DNA from: Triparma columacea
Taxonomy: Eukaryota > Sar > Bolidophyceae > Parmales > Triparmaceae
Assembly: GCA_030267965.1 (NCBI GenBank)
Contig: BRYA01000693.1
Coordinates: 1 to 36,014 of the forward strand
Direction: 5' to 3'
Length of the DNA: 36,014 bases
A model generated the notes under the pieces. It did no database searches and was not told the DNA's origin. It saw only the letters and a program-made list of their open reading frames with translations. Each line of letters opens with the position of its first letter. Positions within the stretch are counted from its first letter, which is position 1. The position numbers and the translations under genes are program-made. This document shows positions 19,355-29,540 of the stretch, one piece after another.

Positions 19355-19414
19355 GCCAATAACGAAGTTCATTTGCAAACACCAGTCGTTTATACTGTGC
19401 AAACTCATTAAGAT

Positions 19415-21045
19415 TCACCGCCTTCTATTTGTGAACATGTACACGGCTCCGACAGCCACCGCAGTAATACCTGCGAGAATGATTGCCTCTTGGTGCTGCT
19501 CCCAGAGTCCCTCCTCCTCCTCCGCTTCCTCCCCTGTGTCGTTCCCACCTCCACTTTGTTCCTTGTCATCCTCCTCCTCCGGCAGGGGTGGTGGATTCAC
19601 GAGTACCTTCGGCTGCGGCTGTGCCGCTGCCATCTCGGCTTTGGCGAGCAAGTCATCGAGGGCTCCCTTTCCTGCCTTTCCTGCCTTCTCTCCATCCTTG
19701 CTTGCGACAACCCCTCCCATTTCCTTTTTCCCCCCATCCCCCCCATTTTTCTTGTTCTTCTTTGGGCTCCCGCCAAACATGGCTTTCGCGGCCTTCTTCT
19801 CCTTCTTCTGCGCACGCTCGATCCTTTGCTTGCAGTCCACCATGAGTTTCTTAAAGTTCTTGTCTATAACCGCCAAGCTCTCCACCCCTGCGGTGAGCAT
19901 AATGCCCCTCTTCGCCAAGTCTAGAGCGAGAGCGTATTCGCCCAGCATGGCGTTGGCCTTAGAGGAGTAGGAAATGCTCTTGGCCCTCCACTCATTGAAC
20001 AGTTTGGTGTCACTCAGCCCCATTCTGTTCAAGTACTTGTGGATCTTCACGGTTGGGAGGGGGGGAGTGAAGGGAAGGAAAGGCAAGGGGGGTGAGCAGG
20101 GCGCTTGTCGCACATTTAAAAAACCAACGGAACCCTTACTTGACACTAAATGCAACCCTTATGCTCGTCGCTTTGCTCCTCCAAACAACTCACCTTGAGA
20201 CCCCTCTGCTTGTAAACTGCATCCAAAAGCATAAGAGCTTCTGTGGCGTGCTGAACCGCCTCCTTGTAGCGCTTCAGCTTGAGGCTCGTCATGGCGTTGT
20301 TGTTCTTACAGGCGATCATGGACTCGATCATTGCGGCGCGGTCGTGGTTGTCAGTGAGTTCAGAGTTGTCTGTATTTTGAAGGAAGAAGGAAGCTTGAGT
20401 GTAAAGAGAGTCGGCAGCAGCCAGGTCGTTGTTCGCGAGGGCGCGCTTTGCCATCTCCCTCTTCTCGTTGGCTGCCTCGATCTTCTCAAGGGAGTTGGTC
20501 TCGTTGAACTTCTTCTTGGGCAAGTAAGTGAGGTCGGACTTGTCGACGAAGCAGTTTACCCGGGATCCGTAAGCGAGCCTGAAGGGGGAAGGGGGTGGGG
20601 GGGGGGATTAGGAGGCGTTGTTTGACAAGATCAAAAGAAGAAAGGCTCGCCTCACCTCCACTCCGTCAAAACTACCTTTGTTTGGCCTCTTCCATCCGAA
20701 ACCTCAAGCACTCTACCCCTACCATAGGGAGTCATCACGTCGCAGTTTACCGTTATCGGAGGTATGAACTCCTTCAAGTCACAATCATGAGTGTAAAGGG
20801 TGGGTGAGTTTCCGTCCGCCAATCGCCAATCAACAAGTTTAACACGAGCAGGAGCCACAGCCTGTGAGGGTGTTAATGGGAGGAACATTGACATAAGGAA
20901 GCCAGCGTGTTAGATAAAATACGCTGGGAAGTTACAGGGGGAGAAATATTACCTCGCCGTTGGGTGTCTGCGCACCAACATCAGTCACAACACCACTACC
21001 GTAAGGAGTTTGGAGTTTTGTATGTATTTGATATAATGATGGCAT
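19415..21045 (-). CDS. tail-anchored TPR protein with two TPYGxG repeats
   Basis: Exons 21045-20953, 20861-20656, 20578-20194, 20044-19415 (437 aa), all in phase. The first exon is MPSLYQIHTKLQTPYGSG, VVTDVGAQTPNGE. The TPYGSGVV motif (residues 13-20) recurs as TPYGRGRV at about 75-82, suggesting two small beta-rich domains. A TPR-like helical region follows at about 120-285 (EKREMAKRALANNDLAAADS, AMTSLKLKRYKEAVQHATEA, ANAMLGEYALALDLAKRG). Then comes a Lys/Gly-rich linker, an acidic patch and a single C-terminal membrane segment (AIILAGITAVAVGAVYMF, 415-432) ending NRRR, typical of tail-anchored proteins. TPR tail-anchored proteins often dock chaperones or import receptors at organelles; that role is inference. 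The third intron carries the 61-nt shared repeat. Confidence 0.75.
20124..20184 (+). repeat. 61-nt intronic repeat, copy A
   Basis: It lies in the third intron of the TPR gene, antisense to its transcription. It matches 21376-21436 with only three differences over 61 nt. It contains GCTCGTCGCTTTGCTCC, similar to GAGCGAAG-type words in other introns of this window. Confidence 0.9.
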
Positions 21046-21105
21046 ATTTTAAAAACCCTTTGCATTAATTAAGTACGAGATCGCGGCGGCCTAGGGAGGA
21101 TTCAA
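21046..21105. promoter_or_regulatory. 60-bp divergent intergenic region
   Basis: Only 60 bp lie between the ATG of the TPR gene (-) and the ATG of the lipid phosphatase (+). It includes the palindrome TTAATTAA. A shared promoter is implied by the geometry. Confidence 0.35.
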
Positions 21106-22252
21106 ATGAGAGCAAATAAAAGGCTTGGTGGGCAGATGCCAAAGTCGAAGAAAAGAGGGCGTTCTCGCCACTCAGAGGACCCTCGTACACCTTCTATCTC
21201 CTTGGTCCCCCCCCCTTCGCCTTCACCTGGTTTGTTTGACCTGAGACTTTTCCAATTTCACTCCTTCGACCCCACTGCTGAGCAGGTCATGGAAGTTGTG
21301 GCTTATGCGATCGCTTGTCTGGTAAGCGACAGGAAGGGGGCTAGTACGACATGTCATCCCATCTTACTGCTAACCCCAACGGAACCCTTACTCAACACTA
21401 AATGCAACCCTTATGCTCGTCGCTTCGCTCCTCCAACCTCCTTCGGTTACTATGCTCGTCCCCCCCCTGCTCTTCTCATTGTAGGCGCTCAAGTGCTTCT
21501 GGGCTCTGGCGATACCTATAACACAGCGCGACGCGAACGTACAGAATTTCGAGATTGATGGCGTAAACTCCAAAATCTACGACCCCTCCCTCCTTTATGA
21601 CTATATCCCAAATGATCAAGTGGCGGTAACAGATATTACCCTCGGGATTATTGGGATTGCAGGGCCCCTGGCCTTCTTCGCTATTTGCACCTCGTGCGTC
21701 ATCCGGCACGAAGAGCGCTCTACTTCTGACGCCCTATCCGCTTACTTAATTTCCACGGGCTGCAGCGAGTTCGTCACTGAAGCATTGAAGAGATATATTG
21801 GTCGGCCAAGGCCTAATTACTATGCCATGTGCGCCTTCGACGAGGACCTTCTCGCATGCACTGCATCCCAGGCCAGGATAAACCAGTCGCGAAAGAGCTT
21901 CCCCAGCGGCCACGCATCACTCAGCTTCTGCGCCATGACTCTCACGGCGCTTTGGCTGCTTCGCCTCGTTGTTGAGCAAGAAATAAGGGGGGGCAAGGGC
22001 AAGGGGACCATCGCGTTTGTTTCAAGGTGCTTTGCAGCCACATTTCTGCCCCTACCGTTGGCAATATTTACGGCTGCGAGCAGGGTGCACGACAACTGGC
22101 ACCACACCTCCGACGTAGTGGCCGGGGCCCTTATTGGCGGGCTGTCGGCTTGCTTTGGTTTTAGAGTGATTTTCGGGACCATCGATTGGGCGAAAGTGGC
22201 AGAAAAACGGGCCGAGAGGAGGGGCGAGCTGCAGATCCTCGATATAAAGTAA
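21106..22252 (+). CDS. PAP2-type lipid phosphate phosphatase
   Basis: Exons 21106-21321 and 21485-22252 (327 aa; 163-nt phase-0 intron). The enzyme dephosphorylates phosphatidic acid or related lipid phosphates in membranes. All three PAP2 motifs are present in exon 2: KRYIGRPRP (174-182), PSGH (212-215) and SRVHDNWHHTSD (271-282), which supply the Lys/Arg, the acid/base His and the nucleophile His with its Asp. Membrane spans surround them (AYAIACLALKCFWALAIP across the splice, ITLGIIGIAGPLAFFAICTS, LSFCAMTLTALWLLRLVV, FLPLPLAIFTAA, AGALIGGLSACFGFRVIFG). The N-terminus is basic (KSKKRGRSRH). This gene order and the CAFDED region fit the eukaryotic LPP1/DPP1 group. The intron carries the 61-nt repeat shared with the neighbour. 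Confidence 0.9.
21376..21436 (+). repeat. 61-nt intronic repeat, copy B
   Basis: It lies in the single intron of the PAP2 gene, in sense orientation, and is 58/61 identical to 20124-20184 by direct reading. The flanking intron sequence is unrelated. Confidence 0.9.
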
Positions 22253-22305
22253 AGTGTGTGTGTGTTTTTCTTTCAGGTTTTCATTTTTTTTTAACAATTC
22301 AATGG

Positions 22306-23771
22306 TCACACGCGATCCCACTCGCTGTCGTCAGAGAGCAGGCTAATTTCTGCGTTCCGAGCCTTATCCAAGACCTCCTGCCTCATGTTCTCGACTATCC
22401 ACTGTTCCCGAGGAGTGCCCGATTCGAGCGAGTCGTCCACGGCCGAAGGGGACAGAATCGATTGGTCAAGTAATCCCGAAAACGCAGGTGGGGTTCCTGG
22501 GAGGAGCGAAACGAGAAAGTGCGAAGCGACGTTAGAAGTGACGCAGTAGAGATTGTCTTTATCTTTAATTTTTATCGTGTTCTTGAAGTCGCGTGCACTC
22601 CATCCTTACCTGTGTCGTAATTACCTCCCACTAGGAGATCGCGAGGAGAGGAGTGCAGGAGTGGCCTCGGGTCACTATCCGACGTGTAAGAGAGTCCGGA
22701 GGACACTGGCGAGTCAGCGCCCACCCCCGACCCTGTAACCATCCTTGACTTTCCTATTGTGTCCTGGCTCGTGTACCAACTCTGTTGGTCCTTACAAAAG
22801 CAGAAACAGCACCTGTACATCCAAGCTGGTCGCAGAGACCAGACAAGCCAGTTTAGGAGACCGGCCGAGGAAAGAATAGTGGCATAGAAGTCTACCACGA
22901 TGTCTACGTCCTCCACCATATACTCAACTGTTACAAGTGGTGCGGTGAGCGGTGCGGTTAGCGTGCGGTCAGCGAAGCGAGCAGCAGAAAGTGATAGGCG
23001 TCATGACGAGGTAAGAGCGAAGCGAGCAGCTTAAGAAAGGTGCTTCCATGTCATGGACACAAGGCGTCGCTTCGGCTTCTGCCCACCGTTCTCACCTACT
23101 GCCGCAGCAAAATAGCAAATCCACTGGATTAGGAAGACGGTGACGAAGAACGCCAGGCGAATCAGCAAGAATCGGTTCTCGTTCTGGAAGAGGGTGCGAC
23201 GGTTGTAGACTAAGACAAGTAGGCGGATGGCGAACGCATTGAAAACGATGAGAGGTACGAAAAAAGTGAGGCGGTACACGTTTTGACCTGGTGTCGTCTC
23301 CGAGTCAGGGATCCAGCAGTCGCCGTGGTTGTCGCTCATCAAACCCCACTGGTGATGGTACAGGGGGATAAGCCACATCGAGACGCAGAACCCCAACATC
23401 ACTACCTGGTTACCGGGAGAGATCACCCACACAATGTCCAAGAGCGGGGCGCTCGAGAAGCGGGAGAACACGAAGTACAGCGCCACGCAAATTATCGCAT
23501 TGTAACAGCAGGAGATCAGGGCCACGAGCTGGCCGATTGTGTACTGGAGGAAGCACCAGGGGGTAGTGGAAGAGTGAGAGGGAATGAAGATGGCCAGGAG
23601 GAACTTGGTTGCCACTATCAGGTCGCAGAAGGATTTTATGGAAACCATTCGGGCGATTGGGGTGCTGGAGGCTTTCTTTGAAAGGAGGAATCTGAAAATA
23701 AGGACTAAAGCGCAGACAATGGAGGCCGACGAAGATACCACAATCATACATTGTCCCACCGATAGCGCCAT
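22306..23771 (-). CDS. seven-transmembrane receptor, class E (cAMP-receptor-like) type
   Basis: Exons 23771-23096, 22927-22610, 22496-22306 (394 aa), all introns phase 1. Seven hydrophobic segments are visible: MIVVSSSASIVCALVLIFRF, FCDLIVATKFLLAIFI, TIGQLVALISCCYNAIICVA, VVMLGFCVSMWLIPLY, LTFFVPLIVFNAFAIRLLVL, LLIRLAFFVTVFLIQWICYF, and across the first intron ATILSSAGLLNWLVWSLRP. DCWI in the second extracellular loop with an upstream Cys (TPWCF) gives the usual disulphide, and LNWLVW resembles the seventh-helix signature of slime-mould cAMP receptors. The C-terminal tail is Cys-rich (CCFCFCKD), then Ser-rich and acidic, ending SDDSEWDRV. Ligand unknown. Class E receptors couple to heterotrimeric G proteins, which fits the RGS protein at 1063. 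Confidence 0.75.
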
Positions 23772-24006
23772 GGTGGGCTAGGTTGGGATAGGGATAGGGA
23801 GGTCGATGCCTTTGGAGGGTGGGTGGGGGAGTTCAGGTTGTTGTTGAGGGGGGAGAAGGGGAGAATGGGATTGGGGGGTGGGGAATGAGTCGGGCCGTCA
23901 ATACGGGAGGGGGGGGAAGGGGAGGGCGAAATAAAATGAAACAAAGGAGGACAGAAAAAGAAAAAATGGGAAAAGTCGAAAAAGTGCAAAAGTCAAGAAT
24001 TTGTTC

Positions 24007-25146
24007 TCAAGAGGGCCCCAATTTAGCATCGTTCGCCCCCCATTGTGGTTGCACGTGTTCCTTCGCTGGTCGTTGCGGCGGTTGTTCGTCATGTGCTGTT
24101 GGGTGTTGTTTGTTCTGTGACATGATGATATTTTCCTCCTCCTCCTCCTCCTCAATAACCTTAGCACCGCCGCTACCCGTATCATCGACCTCTTCCCCTC
24201 CAACACCGCCCTCGTCGTCTTCATCCTCCTCCACAAACCCGTCCCCACCCTTATGTTCATCCCCCAAGACAGCGTCCTCGTCGATTCCCCCCCACCCCCC
24301 ATCCTCCCCCCCCGGTTCATCGCTCCAATCGTCCTCCCCTCCTCTCCTTCCCCCCCCGTCAATCAACCTCTCGCAGAACTTGAACTCAGGTATATTCATA
24401 CCCACCCCCTTCAGGTACTTCCCGCTAAGGGCTTCGCAAACCTTCCTCCTCGGCTTGACTTCGTGGAGCTTATTTTGGATCTTGGCCCTGGCTACGTTGC
24501 CTTTATTAACTGCTGCGGTCAAAGTCTTGTAGTAGATGCTATTAAATGGAGGGGAGGAGCAATTAGGAGGCGGAGAATCGTCAAACGTCTGGGGGTGGGT
24601 GGGTGGGGGGGTGAGGTCTAGGTCTCTGAAGGTATCGGCTGGTCACTCTTTCGAATCCAATCGACTCACCTCATCCTCCTCATCTACATCTCCATCCTCC
24701 TCCTCCTCCTCGTCATAATCTCTGTACCCCTCCCTTTCATCATTCCCTTCGCCTGCCCCCCTATTTGTTCTTATCCTACAAGAACGGCCAAGGTGGAAGT
24801 CTCCGAATTTATAGCGCAGCCTGCAAGCACATGCGGGCTCACAGCGACCGTTCCGCCAAGACCAGTCGCAGAGGACGTCTGTCGGGGGAAAGAAGGCAGA
24901 GGTGAAATAATCCTTGGAGACCTCACCAAAAAGATCAAGCAAACTTCGGTCGTCGAAGTTGTCAAGGGGGAGAACATGCGTGGAAGTCTGGGGCTGCGGT
25001 TGAGGCTGCGATGTAAACTGCGAATCAGCATTTTCAGAGGGTGATGACCCCGGCTGTCGTTGTTGTTTGACCTTCATATCATCACTGAGGGAGATTCTGA
25101 CAGAAATAAGAGAGATTAGGGCAATAACAGTTATATTTCTTCTCAT
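24007..25146 (-). CDS. secreted acidic Cys-containing hypothetical protein
   Basis: Exons 25146-24670 and 24588-24007 (352 aa; 81-nt phase-0 intron with donor GTGAGT and acceptor CCCCCAG). A signal peptide covers about residues 1-21 (MRRNITVIALISLISVRISL). A Gln/Ser/Pro-rich linker leads to a small Cys module (CDWSWRNGRCEPACACRLRY then KFGDFHLGRSCR), an acidic run, and in exon 2 a helical segment (YYKTLTAAVNKGN then ARAKIQNKLHEVKPRRKVC) with FKFCERL. The rest is low-complexity Gly/Glu/Asp ending in a Gln/Pro-rich tail. I do not recognise the family. Secretory-pathway location is inferred from the signal peptide; the residue after the signal is not Phe, so plastid import is not suggested. It is divergent from ClpP. 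Confidence 0.6.
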
Positions 25147-25281
25147 GACGTGAATTTTATGCGAATTCAAGAGGCATTAAGGTAAGAATGAGATTTTTTT
25201 GATCTGGTTTGGACCCATAAAAGTTCAGAATGTTGAAAACGTTGCCAAATCTGTTTCGAAAAACTCTCATTCCTAATGCGA

Positions 25282-26329
25282 TGGTACCAATGGTGAGTGT
25301 GTGTGTACCGTGATGAAAAATCAACGCTCAATTCACCTTCTAACATCCCCACTTTTAAGGTCCTCGAATCTTCCTCACGAGGGGAGAGGGCTTATGACAT
25401 CTACAGCCGCTTGCTCAGGGAGAGAATAGTCTGCCTACATGGACCCGTAACGGAGGAGATGTCGAGTGTGGTTTGCGCGCAGCTGCTCTTCTTGGAGGCT
25501 GAGGTGAGAGGGGAGGAAGGGGGGAGTGAGTATGCAAATATAAGAGGAAATGTTGAAGCGAGGAGGGGGGAGGGGCGAAGCACAGCAATTCGCTGATATT
25601 CATCGTTGCGGCGTTGCTGCTTTTCAGTTCGCAATTGGTTATGTCGTCGCACCTCTTCCCTTTTCTGTATCATCCTTCTCTTTTTACCAACCCCCCCCCC
25701 CCCCACCCCCTAGGCTCCAAGCAAACCCGTCTTCATGTACATCAACTCTCCTGGCGGCCTCGTGACTGCCGGCCTGGCCATCTACGACACCATGCAGTAC
25801 ATCCAGCCCGATTGTCACACCATCTGCATGGGCCAGGCAGCCAGTATGGGATCCCTGCTGCTGGCAGGGGGAGCGAAAGGGTGTAGATCAGCGCTCCCGA
25901 ATAGTAGGTGAGGACAAGAGTTAGAGCCAGCGAACGAAGCGAGCATCGATAAGTTTATGCAGCTAAGGTCATTATTATATGAAGTGAAAGTCATCGCTGT
26001 GCTCGTCCCCTTTGTTTCACCTTCAGTCTCGTCCCTCCTTCTCACCCCCCCCCCTCCGCGCGTCCTACTCCTCAAGGATCATGCTCCACCAGCCCAGCGG
26101 AGGCGCCCAGGGCATGGCGTCCGACATTGCAATCCAGGCTGAGGAGATCCTCAAGCTCCGCAGCCGTCTGAACGGCCTCTATGTCGAACACACGGGCAGG
26201 GAGCTCTCGGAAATCGAAAAGGTTATGGATAGGGACACTTTTATGAGTAGCGAGGAGGCGACGGAATTCGGAGTTATCGACGAAATCCTTGTCAAGAGGC
26301 CGGAGGCGGAGCAAGGGGGGGGAGATTAG
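25282..26329 (+). CDS. clpP: ATP-dependent Clp protease proteolytic subunit
   Basis: Exons 25282-25293, 25360-25503, 25714-25907, 26077-26329 (200 aa from the only ATG compatible with the splice phase). ClpP forms the tetradecameric peptidase chamber fed by ClpX or ClpC. The core is canonical: [54 protein letters not shown] with the active Ser at 96, [11 protein letters not shown] with His at 121, and DRDTF with Asp at 170, so the triad is complete. The preceding ATG at 25230 reads as an amphipathic mitochondrial-type presequence (MLKTLPNLFR, then [11 protein letters not shown]) only if the A6 run at 25259-25264 had five As; as given it hits a stop. This suggests an indel, a population variant, or a short N-terminus. 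The nucleus-encoded location and presequence favour the mitochondrial form. Confidence 0.9.
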
Positions 26330-26635
26330 ATCGGGCAACCCGTAGCGTTAATGGAGAAAGAGACAACTTTTCTTGTCAATCTTGACAGCAAGAAGAGCAG
26401 CAGCAGCAGCAGCAGTAGCTTAGCCACCTTGTGATACTTTTGCCGTTTCTTTAACCACTCAAAATATATTATATTGTTTTGAAAACGAATAGATATTTAA
26501 ACGTCACCTCCGGACTTCCAGTGGAGCAATTGACCTTCTATACCGTGTCGACCCGACGTTAAGAGAGCTTGCTTAAGACCTTCTCCCACACCGATTTTAG
26601 GTGACTAATAGAACTAACTCATTGTTTTTTTTTAG
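26330..26635 (+). other. intergenic, (CAG)n run, no gene seen
   Basis: It holds a short trinucleotide run (AGCAGCAGCAGC, about 26395-26415) just 3' of clpP, then an AT-rich stretch (26460-26500). A T-rich tract ending TTTTTTTTTAG abuts the candidate exon at 26636. No ORF is supported. Confidence 0.5.
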
Positions 26636-26737
26636 TGGGTGCCCAGTCAGTCAAAGAGTCGGAACAACTGTAAATTGGTATTGAAGAACCTCTTCTTTGG
26701 CTCAGAGCTCAGGGAGGGACCTGAGGACAAAATCAAG
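26636..26737 (+). pseudogene. orphan exon-like segment
   Basis: This is bounded by a strong acceptor (T9-AG) and a GTGAGC donor, with an open 34-codon frame: WVPSQSKSRNNCK, then LVLKNLFFGSELREGPED, KIK. It begins with WV directly after the acceptor, as does the exon at 27344 of the next gene. No ATG exon can be joined upstream, and splicing in phase to the ATG region at 26950 meets a stop. It is probably a relic of a related gene or part of an undetected transcript. Confidence 0.25.
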
Positions 26738-26949
26738 GTGAGCGCCATAGATTTCCCTTCGACTCGCTAGTTTTAAACTAAAAATACCGTTACATATATA
26801 TGTTCAGCCCTGAAAGTGAGGAAGGTCCGGCCAATGACTGGTTTCTCCCCTGTAAATGTTTGTTAAGTCCATTAGCTGGTGTTCGACACCGACTTTAACC
26901 CCCTTATTAACACGAACCATGCTAAATCCGAGCAGATAAATCCCAAACC

Positions 26950-28945
26950 ATGTCACTCAAGGTTAAAGTAGGACCAGATCCTGTCGAGTCTCAGCGATTC
27001 GAAGAGGGTCAAAGTAATCAGCTCGACGATTCCGTGATCGAAAGTAGACAACTCGGGGGACTTATCATGCCCGACGGAGCCAAGAGAACGAGCGGGAGTA
27101 GGTCCTCCGTCCAAAGGTGAGATGTAGATGAGGAGCGAAGTGACAACTCATGCACTTCTGCAGAAAAGGTCTCTTCATCCCGCCTTCCTGCCTTAAGGCT
27201 TGCAGCAGCTTTGGACGCATATCCCACGTTATCCCCTTATGCATCGCCCCTTCTTCGAGCTGCCCCCCCTCCCCCCCCCCCTTCTCTTCAAACGCGGCTA
27301 TCATTCTCACCCGCCGTTCTTTCCCTTTCTTGTTCCTTCACAGCTGGGTGAAAGTCGAAGCTGGCGGGAAGGGTTGGGGGAAGACGGTTCTCACGATGCG
27401 CACCACCCTCGACGAGGCTGTCAACAAGTTCTGGAATATTGGCAATGTCAGTGACAAGGACGTAGATGGAGAGGCAGACAAGGTTGTGGTTGAGCAAATG
27501 ATAAGCGATACTGAGGTGAGAACGGGCTATACGACAGGGTTCGATCGCAAGCAGTGGAGGATCGTAGCGATTAGAAGTTTAGCGACATCTTTTGGTGATG
27601 GTTATTAGTGAACTTCTCACCTGTAGCTTTTCTTCTTGCCAACACTCCCTCACTCCTCGTTCGTCGCCTATCGCAGATGGTAGTTAGAAGAAGTATGGTA
27701 CTGCACAGTAAGCACGGCCTGGTCCACAGAAATAGGCACTTTCGTTCTAGGATGAAGCTCTACAAGGTTGATGACGACTCATCCATCATAGTAGTGGAAC
27801 CAGATATGGGAGAACCTCCGCTCGCCTCCAGCTTAGTATCCGAGGATTTAAAGCACAGTCACAGTGCCACAGAGTCCTCAATAATTTACTTCCACAACGT
27901 CGGCCTTAAGAGCGTCAAGGTAGAAGCCACTTTGAAGCTCGAGATGGGTGAGCTTGTGAGCAAGAAAGCAACCTTTCAGTGCTTGACAGGATGCCTTGAG
28001 GACTTCCGAAAGTCAGCCTTCGACTTAGTCTGCATGTTAGGGACCTCAGAAATGACTGAAGAGGATGGACGTTTCTTAGGAGAGGAGCTCATGAATGCAG
28101 TCAAAAAAGGGAGCAAGAAGGAAAGTAAAGAGGAGGCTCTGAACTCCGTGATAGCAAAGTGCAAAACCCTTGAGAAGCTGGTCGAGCAGCACAGCTTTAT
28201 TAAGCCCCTACTTGATGCAGTCGTGGAAAACAAACTGCACTCAGTTTCATTGGTTGAAGGCAAGGCAGAGAACCTTGGGGACACGGAAGGGAGGGCTATA
28301 GGGCGCAGCCTAGCCATAAGCCTTGCCACAACCTTGTTTGCCACCATAGGTGTTGATGAGTGGATTCTTCAGTTTCCGGCCCTTCAGGAGGTTGATAAGG
28401 AGCACAGCTGGTTCAGACCAATGGTGGAGAATATCTCCTACATCCTAGTTGGGGAGGTCGGATGGGGCTTGAAGGCGAGGGTGGCCATTGGTGCTACCAT
28501 GTCCATAGGCGACCTGAGTACAGACATATTTGTAGCCTTCATGTACTGGGATGAGAAACGCAAGGCCTACTTTGAAGCAATTGTCCTAATGCTTGGAATC
28601 TCGTGCATCCTACAGTTGCTGATCATCTACATTAACAACTCTCGCAGGGGGCTAAAAATAACCTTTCTCGAGTCCCTACCAGTCCTTTGCGGGCTCAAGC
28701 CCGCTGTAGATGCTTATCGCGTTGCCCATGGAGACAAAGCTGAGAATGGCCAGACCTTTGACCCCCAAACTGAGATGACCTACATTAAGGGGGTGGAGCT
28801 GTTTGCAGAATCCATCCCAGGAATCATCATTCAAATAGCCGCCATCGCCACAACTTCAGATAGAACGACAATATCTAGGGGAGCTTGGATATCTCTGGTC
28901 ATGTCAGCAATGTCTACAGGTTTCATAGGCTCTTCCATCAGCTAA
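26950..28945 (+). CDS. multi-TM protein with N-terminal START-like region, C-terminally truncated
   Basis: Exons 26950-27116, 27344-27515, 27677-28945 (535 aa), in phase. The N-terminal third has WVKVEAGGKGWGKTVLTMRT, then FWNIGNVSD, and a long segment (RMKLYKVDDDSSIIVVEPDM, a FRKSAFDLVCML helix) resembling the START-like module of a large multi-TM family I associate with bolidophyte and pelagophyte genomes. The C-terminal part has membrane helices: VAIGATMSIGDLSTDIFVAF, AIVLMLGISCILQLLIIYI, ELFAESIPGIIIQIAAIA, AWISLVMSAMSTGFIGSSIS. In that family I expect another roughly 100-200 residues with further helices. Here the frame stops with TAA right after GSSIS. The family assignment rests on memory of sequence style, not a search. 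Function unknown; lipid binding is only suggested by the START-like part. Confidence 0.6.
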
Positions 28946-28969
28946 TCACCTCTGTCTGTACTACGTTCC

Positions 28970-29332
28970 ATGGCTCCCCTCGCACTCATACAATGTCTTG
29001 CCCTAAGTTTAATAACCGGGGAGATTAAATCCATGTACCACGACGCGTCGCTTAAAGCATGGAGAGTTTGGGGAATAGTTTGTTTGGGTAGTGTGCTGAG
29101 TTTCACGTTAAACTTAACCTCCCTATCTGCGAACCGTGCGACTAGTCCTTTGACTGTTTGTGTGGCGGCTAACGCTAAACAGGCGGGCATGATAATAGTT
29201 AGTGATAGAGTTTTTGGGGGAGGTATGAAAGGATGGAGGGGGGGAGGGGTTTGGATTACATTAGTTGGGGGAGCGGGGTATAGCTGGGTTAGCGTTAAGG
29301 AGGTACAGAGAAGGAGGGGGGGAGATGAATAA
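28970..29332 (+). pseudogene. C-terminal fragment of a triose-phosphate/nucleotide-sugar transporter
   Basis: An open frame of 120 aa, the same frame as the preceding gene and separated from it by a single TAA plus eight codons. The sequence MYHDASLKAWRVWGIVCLG, then SFTLNLTSLSANRATSPLTV with AANAKQAGMIIVSDRVFGGG, and GGAGYSWVSVKEVQRRRGG, corresponds to the last three or four helices of the TPT/SLC35C-E family ('l-s-a-n-ATSPLT...aNvKqv...G...YsyvsV'). At least 200 N-terminal residues are absent. It is a 5'-truncated copy joined to the truncated gene upstream. A start at 28970 is possible but would give a non-functional transporter. Confidence 0.65.
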
Positions 29333-29540
29333 AGTTAGCACAGAGCGAGCTTTGTATGGGGGCGATGAAAAGGGGGGAAGGGGTATAGGGGGTGAACGTG
29401 AGGGAGGAACAGAGAAGGAGGGGGGGAGATAGATAAGTTAGCACAGAGCTAGCTTTGTATGGTGGCGATGAAAGGGGGGGAAGGGGTGTAGGGGGTGAAC
29501 GTGAGGGAGGAACAGAGAAGGAGGGGGGGAGATAAATAGA
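29305..29540 (+). repeat. G-rich tandem repeat of about 94-103 bp, 2-3 units
   Basis: The segment CAGAGAAGGAGGGGG recurs at 29316, 29410 and 29513, with GTTAGCACAGAG and AGCTTTGTATGG blocks between. The first unit overlaps the last codons of the transporter fragment, so the repeat grew from its 3' end. Confidence 0.85.

Noticed and set aside
23283..23681. Plus-strand 132-aa frame over the 7TM receptor
   Set aside because: The opposite strand has clear membrane helices and splice-consistent exons; this is its shadow.
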